Source of the DNA: Frateuria_A sp035695185
Lineage (GTDB): Bacteria; Pseudomonadota; Gammaproteobacteria; Xanthomonadales; Rhodanobacteraceae
Direction: 5' to 3'
Assembly: GCF_035695185.1 (NCBI RefSeq)
Contig: NZ_DASSES010000101.1
Coordinates: 1 to 10,773, forward strand
Length of the DNA stretch: 10,773 bases
Shown: positions 6,645 through 10,773 of the stretch, one piece after another
Layout: every line of letters starts with the position of its first letter
Position numbering within the stretch: the first letter of the stretch is position 1
The notes under the pieces: model-generated
Told to the model about the DNA's origin: nothing
Database searches by the model: none
Seen by the model: only the letters and a program-made list of their open reading frames with translations
Made by a program: the position numbers and the translations under genes

Positions 6645-6674
6645 CGCCGGCGGGCCTCGGCCGGACCGCCGGCG
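6645..6674. terminator. GC hairpin between convergent msrC and engB
   Basis: A perfect 9-bp stem, CGCCGGCGG (6645-6653) with CCGCCGGCG (6666-6674), has a 12-nt loop that can itself fold. It lies in the 76-bp gap where msrC and engB face each other, so it may stop transcription from both sides. No T tract is present on either strand, which lowers confidence. Confidence 0.5.
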
Positions 6675-6710
6675 CGGCGATGGTGCGACGGTCCCTGGCC
6701 CGGTCAGAGG

Positions 6711-7343
6711 TCACTCGCGCGGTGTGCGCAGAAGTGCCAGCACCGCCTCCCGCGCGGGCTCCACGCCGGTGCCGTCGGCCGAGGAGAACACCTGCGCGCT
6801 GGCCTGCACGCCTTCGCCGAATCCCTTGCGCACCGCCGCCAGCGCCTGCATCCCCTGGTTGCGCGAGAGCTTGTCGGCCTTGGTCAGCAGCAGGTGGCAG
6901 GGCAGGCGCGTCTCGAAGCAGAAGTCCAGCATCATCCGGTCGAACTCCTTCAGCGGATGGCGGATGTCGGCGATCAGCACCACTCCGCGCAGGCTGCGGC
7001 GACGGTGCAGGTAGGCATCGATTTCCTGCTTCCAGTGCGCGCGCAGTTCTTCCGGCACCTTCGCGTAGCCGTAACCCGGCAGGTCGATCAGGCGCGCCTC
7101 CAGCGGCGCTTCGCCCTCGCCGCGCGACAGTGGCGGCAGCGAGAAGGCGACCATCTGCTGCGTGCGCCCGGGCGTCTTGGAGGTACGCGCGAGGCCCTTG
7201 TGCCCGGTCAGCGTGTTGAGTGCGCTGGACTTGCCGGCATTGGAGCGTCCGGCGAAGGCGACCTCGGCGCCGTGATCGGCGGGCAACTGGCTGATGCGGT
7301 GGGCGGCCAGCACGAACTGCGCGCCATGGAGCGGATTGGGCAT
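6711..7343 (-). CDS. engB: Ribosome biogenesis GTP-binding protein EngB (YsxC/YihA)
   Basis: GTPase of the TrmE-Era-EngA-EngB family needed for assembly of the large ribosomal subunit and usually essential. The 210-residue product holds all the G motifs: G1 GRSNAGKSS (32-40), the G2 threonine region TSKTPGRTQ (54-62), G3 DLPGYG (87-92), G4 TKAD (154-157) and G5 SSA (187-189). The N-terminus, ending in EVAFAGRSNAGKSSALN, matches the E. coli protein closely. A short Ser/Gly/Glu insert (LPPLSRGEGEAPLEA) precedes G3. ATG 7343 is chosen by similarity; no strong Shine-Dalgarno sequence is seen. The gene is divergent from the cytochrome c4 gene, an order I recall also from Pseudomonas. Confidence 0.97.
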   Translation of the reverse strand: MPNPLHGAQFVLAAHRISQLPADHGAEVAFAGRSNAGKSSALNTLTGHKGLARTSKTPGRTQQMVAFSLPPLSRGEGEAPLEARLIDLPGYGYAKVPEELRAHWKQEIDAYLHRRRSLRGVVLIADIRHPLKEFDRMMLDFCFETRLPCHLLLTKADKLSRNQGMQALAAVRKGFGEGVQASAQVFSSADGTGVEPAREAVLALLRTPRE

Positions 7344-7352
7344 GGGAACGGT

Positions 7353-7382
7353 TTGACCAGGGAGCAGTGGCGCGGGGATAAT
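7353..7382 (+). promoter_or_regulatory. Sigma70-type promoter for cytochrome c4
   Basis: TTGACC (7353-7358) and GATAAT (7377-7382) are separated by 18 bp. This is the best promoter match in the window and gives a leader of about 70 nt before ATG 7461. The -35 box starts only 10 bp upstream of the engB start codon, so RNA polymerase here could hinder engB expression. No convincing engB promoter is seen on the other strand of this gap. Confidence 0.65.
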
Positions 7383-7460
7383 TCGGCGGTTTCTGCCTGC
7401 CGCAAGCCATGTTGGCAGCGGTCCGCGGCGGATCTGAGCCGTCTTTCGGGAGACAAGTGT

Positions 7461-8333
7461 ATGAGTTTTCGGTCCGCCGGTTTCCGGCCTGCTGCCCTCG
7501 GGGGCATGATCGCCCTCGCCTTCGCGCTGTCCGCCAGCGTGGTCGTGGCGCAGGACGCCAAGCCCGCGAAGGGTACGCCGGCCACCGCCACCAGCGCCGA
7601 GCAGAAGACCTCGGCGGGTCGGCCCGGCGTCGACGCGACTCCATCGGCACCGGCCAACAGCGGCAAGCAGGCGACCGCCGCTCCTTCCGCTGCGGTCTCC
7701 GCCGCGCAGGCGGCCGCGCCCGCCGAAGCCGCTGCCGTCGCCAAGGCCGGTGATGCCACTGCCGGCCAGGGCAAGGCCGCCGCCTGCGGCGCCTGCCACG
7801 GCATGGATGGCAACTCCACCGACGCGCAGTACCCCAAGCTGGCTGGCCAGCACGAGGCGTACATCGTTCGCCAGCTGACCCACTTCAAGGCGGGCCAGCG
7901 CCAGAACCCGATCATGATGGGCATGGCCGCGCCGCTGTCCGAACAGGACATGCACGACCTCGGTGCCTACTTCGCTACCAAGCAGTCACTGCCGGGCGTG
8001 GCCGACGCCGCGCTGGTCCAGCAGGGTGAAACGTTGTTCCGCCAGGGCGACGTCGAACGCGGCATCCCCGCGTGCATGGCCTGCCACAGCATCGACGGAC
8101 GCGGCAACCCGGGCGCGGCCTATCCGCAGCTGACCAGCCAGCACGCGCAGTACGTCGAGAAGACCCTCAAGGCCTGGCGCGACGGCACCACCTGGGGCGA
8201 CGACGCACAGTCCAAGATCATGCCGGCGATCGCCAAGAAGCTCGACGACAAGGACATCGCGGCCTTGTCCAGCTACGTCGAAGGCCTGCACGTCAATGAC
8301 GCGGCGGGCCCGAACAAGCCGGCCACGCCCTGA
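7461..8333 (+). CDS. cc4: Diheme cytochrome c4 with long Ala-rich N-terminal linker
   Basis: Periplasmic two-heme electron carrier that feeds electrons from the bc1 complex to terminal oxidases. The 290-residue precursor has a Sec signal peptide (cleavage likely after Ala30, VVVA|QDA). A low-complexity Ala/Pro/Ser/Thr/Lys stretch follows (about 31-94), then two cytochrome c lobes. Heme-binding motifs are CGACH at 109-113 and CMACH at 205-209. Probable axial methionines lie in the IMMGM segment (152-155) and at Met254 (KIMPAIAKKL). The two lobes follow the usual c4 pattern (PKLAGQHEAYIVRQL and PQLTSQHAQYVEKTL). Standard c4 precursors are about 200-210 residues; the excess is almost wholly the linker. 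ATG 7461 has GGGAG at good distance. A promoter lies upstream and an intrinsic terminator follows. Confidence 0.95.
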   Translation: MSFRSAGFRPAALGGMIALAFALSASVVVAQDAKPAKGTPATATSAEQKTSAGRPGVDATPSAPANSGKQATAAPSAAVSAAQAAAPAEAAAVAKAGDATAGQGKAAACGACHGMDGNSTDAQYPKLAGQHEAYIVRQLTHFKAGQRQNPIMMGMAAPLSEQDMHDLGAYFATKQSLPGVADAALVQQGETLFRQGDVERGIPACMACHSIDGRGNPGAAYPQLTSQHAQYVEKTLKAWRDGTTWGDDAQSKIMPAIAKKLDDKDIAALSSYVEGLHVNDAAGPNKPATP

Positions 8334-8341
8334 TCCATCCC

Positions 8342-8372
8342 CACGCCGGCCCCGCGCCGGCGTGTGCTTTTT
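8342..8372 (+). terminator. Intrinsic terminator after cytochrome c4
   Basis: A 9-bp perfect stem, CACGCCGGC (8342-8350) with GCCGGCGTG (8356-8364), closes a 5-nt loop and is followed by TGC and five T (8368-8372). It begins 8 bp after the cytochrome c4 stop codon and is the clearest terminator in the window. Confidence 0.9.
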
Positions 8373-8380
8373 CGACCCCG

Positions 8381-8397
8381 GGGACGCCACGCGTCCC
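8381..8397 (+). other. Second hairpin between the terminator and the first DsbA gene
   Basis: GGGACGC (8381-8387) pairs perfectly with GCGTCCC (8391-8397) around the 3-nt loop CAC. It lies in the short spacer before the DsbA-like start at 8420, close to its GAGGA ribosome site (8410-8414). It could be a leader structure or a tandem terminator; no T tract follows. Confidence 0.5.
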
Positions 8398-8419
8398 TGA
8401 CGCCAGCCCGAGGATACCC

Positions 8420-9301
8420 ATGCTCAAGCGCCTGCCGATCCTGTGTGCCGCCCTGCTCGCCCTTGCCGCCTGCAGCCATGACAGCGACACCGGCGGCTCG
8501 CCCGCGGCGCCGGGCCCGGCAAGCACCGCCGCCACCACGCCGGCCGGCGACGCCGCACCGGCCGCGAGCGGCACGAGCGCCACCCCGGCACCCGCCGCCA
8601 GCGTGCCGGCCAGCACCGGCACCACCGCCAGCGCCGCTCCGGCCGGCACGCCGGCACCACCCGCCGAGCCGTTCGTCGACAACGGCAAGTGGGTCGAGGG
8701 CAAGAATTACTTCCGCATCGAACCGGCCCAGCCCAAGGCCACCTCCACCGACAAGATCGAGGTGACCGAGGTGTTCTCCTATGGCTGCCCGGCCTGCAAC
8801 CAGTTCCACCCGATCGTCGCGCAGCTCGCCGCCAGCCTGCCGGCCAACGCCGTGATGGCCTACCTGCCGGCTTCGTTCATCCCGCAGGAGAACTGGCCGA
8901 TGCTGCAGCGGGCCTACTTCACCGCCCGGGCGCTGGGCGTGGCCGACAAGTGCAACGACGCGATGTACGACGCGGTGTGGAAGAGTGGCGAACTGTCGGC
9001 CATGAACCAGGCGGGCAACGGCCTCAAGCCGCATGACGCCCTGCCGACCATCGAGGATGCCGCCAAGGTCTACGCCAAGTGCGGCGCGGATCCGAAGGAA
9101 TTCGTCGCGGTCGCCAACTCGTTCAGCATCAACACGCAGATGAAGCGCGCGGACGACCTGATCAAGGCCTATGGCGTCACCGGTACGCCGACCCTGATCG
9201 TCGACGGCAAATACCGCTTCGACGTCGGCAACGCCGGCGGCTACCCGCAGACCATCGAACTGGCGAAGTGGCTGGTCGCCAAGGAAGCGGCCGGGAAGTA
9301 A
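8420..9301 (+). CDS. DsbA-like thiol:disulfide interchange lipoprotein, CPAC active site
   Basis: Predicted periplasmic thioredoxin-fold oxidoreductase of the DsbA/DsbL type, which forms or handles disulfide bonds in secreted proteins. The 293-residue product starts with a lipoprotein signal (LALAAC, Cys18). A flexible Ala/Pro/Thr/Ser/Gly tether follows (about 19-83), then the DsbA domain. The active site is Cys123-Pro-Ala-Cys126 in VFSYGCPACNQFHP, and the cis-proline is Pro257 in VTGTPTLIVDGKYR. Two more cysteines, Cys178 and Cys221, lie in the helical insertion and may form a structural disulfide. E. coli DsbA has CPHC, so the dipeptide differs. ATG 8420 has GAGGA at good spacing. It follows the cytochrome c4 terminator closely and precedes a GNAT gene and a second DsbA-like gene, probably as one transcript. 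Confidence 0.93.
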   Translation: MLKRLPILCAALLALAACSHDSDTGGSPAAPGPASTAATTPAGDAAPAASGTSATPAPAASVPASTGTTASAAPAGTPAPPAEPFVDNGKWVEGKNYFRIEPAQPKATSTDKIEVTEVFSYGCPACNQFHPIVAQLAASLPANAVMAYLPASFIPQENWPMLQRAYFTARALGVADKCNDAMYDAVWKSGELSAMNQAGNGLKPHDALPTIEDAAKVYAKCGADPKEFVAVANSFSINTQMKRADDLIKAYGVTGTPTLIVDGKYRFDVGNAGGYPQTIELAKWLVAKEAAGK

Positions 9302-9321
9302 CCGGCCTGCTCGCCACACCC

Positions 9322-9846
9322 GTGCGGGTCGTTCTCCAGTCACTGTCGCGCGAGCATTTGCGCGAGCTCGCGCAAGGCGTCACCCCGCCCGGGCTGGCTG
9401 CACGCACCCTGCCCGGCGCCTTGCCACCGGCCAGGGTCGCGGCCCGCGCGCTGGCGCGCCTGGACGCCGGTCAGGCGCAACCGTGGTGCGAGGTCTTCGC
9501 CGTCGCCACGGCCGCGGACGGCGCCATCGTGGCCGGCTGCGGCTTCAAGGGCGAACCGGTGGACGGTCGCGCCGGCATCTTCTACGGCGTGGCGCCCGCG
9601 CAGCGCCGCCGGGGCATCGCGGCGGCGGCCGTCAGGCTGCTGGTGGCGCGTGCTTTCGCCCAGGGTGCGCAAGGCGTCCTGGCGGACATCCTGCCGGGGA
9701 ACATTGCCTCTGAACGCACGGTCCAGGCTTGCGGTTTCGTGCGCGTGGGCAAGCACGTCGCCGAGGATGGCGAAGTGGTGGTTCAATGGCTGGCTCACGA
9801 AACATCCCCGCTCTTCATGCATCCGGTTCCAGGGAGTACTCCATGA
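9322..9846 (+). CDS. GNAT-family N-acetyltransferase
   Basis: Probable acetyl-CoA-dependent acyltransferase of 174 residues; substrate unknown. The core has strand IFYGVAP (86-92) followed by the acetyl-CoA loop QRRRGIA (94-100) and helix AAAVRLLVARAF. The second half of the fold is ADILPGNIASERTVQACGFVRVG (121-143), with Asn127 and the ERxxxxxGF motif typical of RimJ-like GNATs. The N-terminal region (1-50) is helical and Pro/Ala-rich. No ATG gives a full domain, so GTG 9322, 20 bp after the preceding stop, is chosen; its ribosome site is poor. The stop overlaps the next gene's ATG as ATGA, indicating coupled translation with the second DsbA-like protein. No signal peptide, so it works in the cytoplasm while both neighbours are exported. 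Confidence 0.85.
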   Translation: MRVVLQSLSREHLRELAQGVTPPGLAARTLPGALPPARVAARALARLDAGQAQPWCEVFAVATAADGAIVAGCGFKGEPVDGRAGIFYGVAPAQRRRGIAAAAVRLLVARAFAQGAQGVLADILPGNIASERTVQACGFVRVGKHVAEDGEVVVQWLAHETSPLFMHPVPGSTP

Positions 9847-10490
9847 TCAAGCATCTCGCCCGCCTGCGCCTGCTGACCCTGCTCGGCGGCCTGCTGTTGG
9901 CCTGCGCCTGCAGCGCCTCACCCGAAGCGCCGGCGTTCACCGAGGGCGAGCAGTACGTGACACTTCCCGCGCCGCACCAGCGCCTGAGCCCCGAGGGCAA
10001 GGTCGAAGTGGTCGAGGTGTTCTCCTACGGCTGCATCCACTGCGCACACTTCGCGGCGAGCGCCGAGGAGCTGCGCAAGTCGCTGCCCAAGGGGGTGGTG
10101 TTCAAGCTGCTGCCGGCGCCGTTCAACGATGCCTGGATGCCCTTTGCACGCGCCTACTACGCGGCCAGCCAGCTGGGCGTCGTCGATCGCACGCACCTGG
10201 CGATGTTCAAGGCCAAGTTCGAGGACCACTACCCGATCAACACGCTCGACGAGCTGGCCGACTTCTACGCGCGCCAGGGCGTGGACCGCGACAAGTTCCT
10301 GCGCATCGCCACCTCGGATGCCGCCACGGCGCAGATGAAGAAGGATTTCGACCTGCTGCAGAAGTGGCAGATCGACGGCACCCCGACCATCGTGGTCGAC
10401 GGCAAGTACCGCAGTGCGCAGGTGAAGACGCTGGACGAGCTGGTCAAGCTCACCCACTGGCTGGTCGATCGCGAACTGGCCGGCAAGTAG
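9843..10490 (+). CDS. dsbA: DsbA-like thiol:disulfide interchange protein, CIHC active site
   Basis: Periplasmic thioredoxin-fold oxidoreductase of the DsbA/DsbL type. The 215-residue product has a signal sequence ending in LLLACAC; Cys21 in the lipobox-like LLAC is the probable lipidation site, though plain Sec cleavage cannot be excluded. The active site is Cys64-Ile-His-Cys67 in VFSYGCIHCAHF, and the cis-proline is Pro181 in DGTPTIVVDGKYR. Length matches ordinary DsbA. Unlike the first paralogue it has no long tether and no extra cysteine pair in the helical insertion. The start ATG 9843 overlaps the GNAT stop and has AGGGAG (9831-9836) at good spacing. It shares the VEVFSYGC and GTPT blocks with the protein at 8420-9301, so the two are paralogues. 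Confidence 0.94.
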   Translation: MIKHLARLRLLTLLGGLLLACACSASPEAPAFTEGEQYVTLPAPHQRLSPEGKVEVVEVFSYGCIHCAHFAASAEELRKSLPKGVVFKLLPAPFNDAWMPFARAYYAASQLGVVDRTHLAMFKAKFEDHYPINTLDELADFYARQGVDRDKFLRIATSDAATAQMKKDFDLLQKWQIDGTPTIVVDGKYRSAQVKTLDELVKLTHWLVDRELAGK

Positions 10491-10656
10491 GCCGGCGCTT
10501 CGCGTTCACGCGCGGCGGGCGATGCTCGCGGCGACCGCTCGGCGCCGGGCGCCCGGCGAGACGTGGTCGAGGAAGCCTTCGCCCGCGCCGCGCTACGCTC
10601 GGGCGACCGGCGCCAGCCATGCTCGCCAGCCACGTCCGCCTGCCTATTGCCTTTCC
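10491..10656. other. Intergenic region with GC palindromes
   Basis: No gene is seen here. It contains a perfect 16-bp palindrome (10543-10558, CGCCGGGCGCCCGGCG) and a 7-bp hairpin TCGCCCG/CGGGCGA (10579-10585 with 10600-10606). A 6-bp stem GCCGGC/GCCGGC (10479-10496) spans the preceding stop codon. None has a T tract, so a terminator for the dsbA unit is possible but not clear. No good promoter is seen before the next gene. Confidence 0.45.
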
Positions 10657-10773
10657 ATGACCAGCGCCGCAAAAACCTCTCCCGACAAGACCCCCACCGA
10701 ACGCCGCCTGCGCCTGCTCAGCTGCAACATCCTGGCCGGCGCCAGCGTGCAGCGTTACCACGAGTACGTGACC
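10657..10773 (+). CDS. Endonuclease/exonuclease/phosphatase family protein, 5' part only
   Basis: Only 39 residues are visible. After a polar N-terminus (MTSAAKTSPDKTPTERR) comes RLRLLSCNILAGASVQRYHEYV, which matches the first strand and metal-binding Asn region (LxxxSxNI) of the endonuclease/exonuclease/phosphatase superfamily; such proteins cut phosphodiester bonds in nucleic acids or lipids. ATG 10657 is in frame with the motif, and no better start lies upstream; the ribosome site is weak. In xanthomonads and pseudomonads a gene of this family is, from memory, found after dsbA, which supports the call. The specific substrate cannot be judged from this fragment. Confidence 0.75.
   Translation, partial: MTSAAKTSPDKTPTERRLRLLSCNILAGASVQRYHEYVT

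Noticed and set aside
6310..7650. A 446-codon minus-strand frame over msrC and engB
   Set aside because: Composition is Arg/Pro-rich without motifs; engB in another frame on the same strand has all the GTPase motifs.
8474..8668. The GC-rich repetitive linker of the first DsbA gene as a DNA repeat or CRISPR-like array
   Set aside because: No constant repeat unit or spacing; it is ordinary low-complexity coding for Ala, Pro, Thr and Ser in the open DsbA frame.
8273..9343. A 356-codon minus-strand frame opposite the first DsbA gene
   Set aside because: Antisense shadow with Gly/Arg/Ala runs mirroring the Ala/Pro/Thr linker; the plus strand has signal, active site and cis-proline.

Overview
This window is very G+C-rich chromosomal DNA (about 70% by eye) with housekeeping genes and no sign of phage, transposon, CRISPR, tRNA or rRNA. 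The gene set suggests a gammaproteobacterium of the Xanthomonadales/Lysobacterales (Lysobacter, Luteimonas or a relative). The order engB / diheme cytochrome c4 / DsbA / endonuclease-exonuclease-phosphatase family gene is, from memory, also found in Pseudomonas, and tandem DsbA-like lipoproteins fit xanthomonads. The genus is an inference.

Left part (1-3259, all minus strand): the 3'-truncated gene of a secreted M3-family zinc metallopeptidase lipoprotein (Dcp type), a small unrecognised gene, and a stand-alone dethiobiotin synthetase gene (bioD). Between bioD and the small gene lie two hairpins that share two bases.

Middle (3266-6634): a divergent control region with four TAGGAA sites at multiples of 11 bp precedes a hemerythrin-like gene (+). 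This gene runs head-on, with a 3-bp gap, into a minus-strand unit. That unit contains a possible 30-residue reading frame, a PNPOx-like split-barrel protein, and a larger protein joining a PNPOx-like split barrel, a GAF domain and a conserved C-terminal basic domain. The two larger genes overlap by 4 bp (GTGA). Divergent to the unit is msrC (free methionine-R-sulfoxide reductase) with all three active-site cysteines. The split-barrel/GAF pair is the best candidate for an uncharacterised sensory or redox system here.

Right part (6635-10773): engB (minus, essential ribosome-assembly GTPase) is divergent from the cytochrome c4 gene, which has a good sigma70-type promoter and a classic intrinsic terminator. 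Then come a DsbA-like lipoprotein with a CPAC active site and a long Ala/Pro/Thr tether, a GNAT acetyltransferase, a second DsbA-like protein with a CIHC active site (its start overlaps the GNAT stop as ATGA), and the 5' end of an endonuclease/exonuclease/phosphatase family gene cut by the window edge.

Many products concern oxygen, redox or thiol chemistry: hemerythrin, flavin-type split barrels, methionine sulfoxide reductase, cytochrome c4 and two DsbA proteins. Whether they act together is not shown by the sequence; only the 4-bp overlaps argue for real co-expression.
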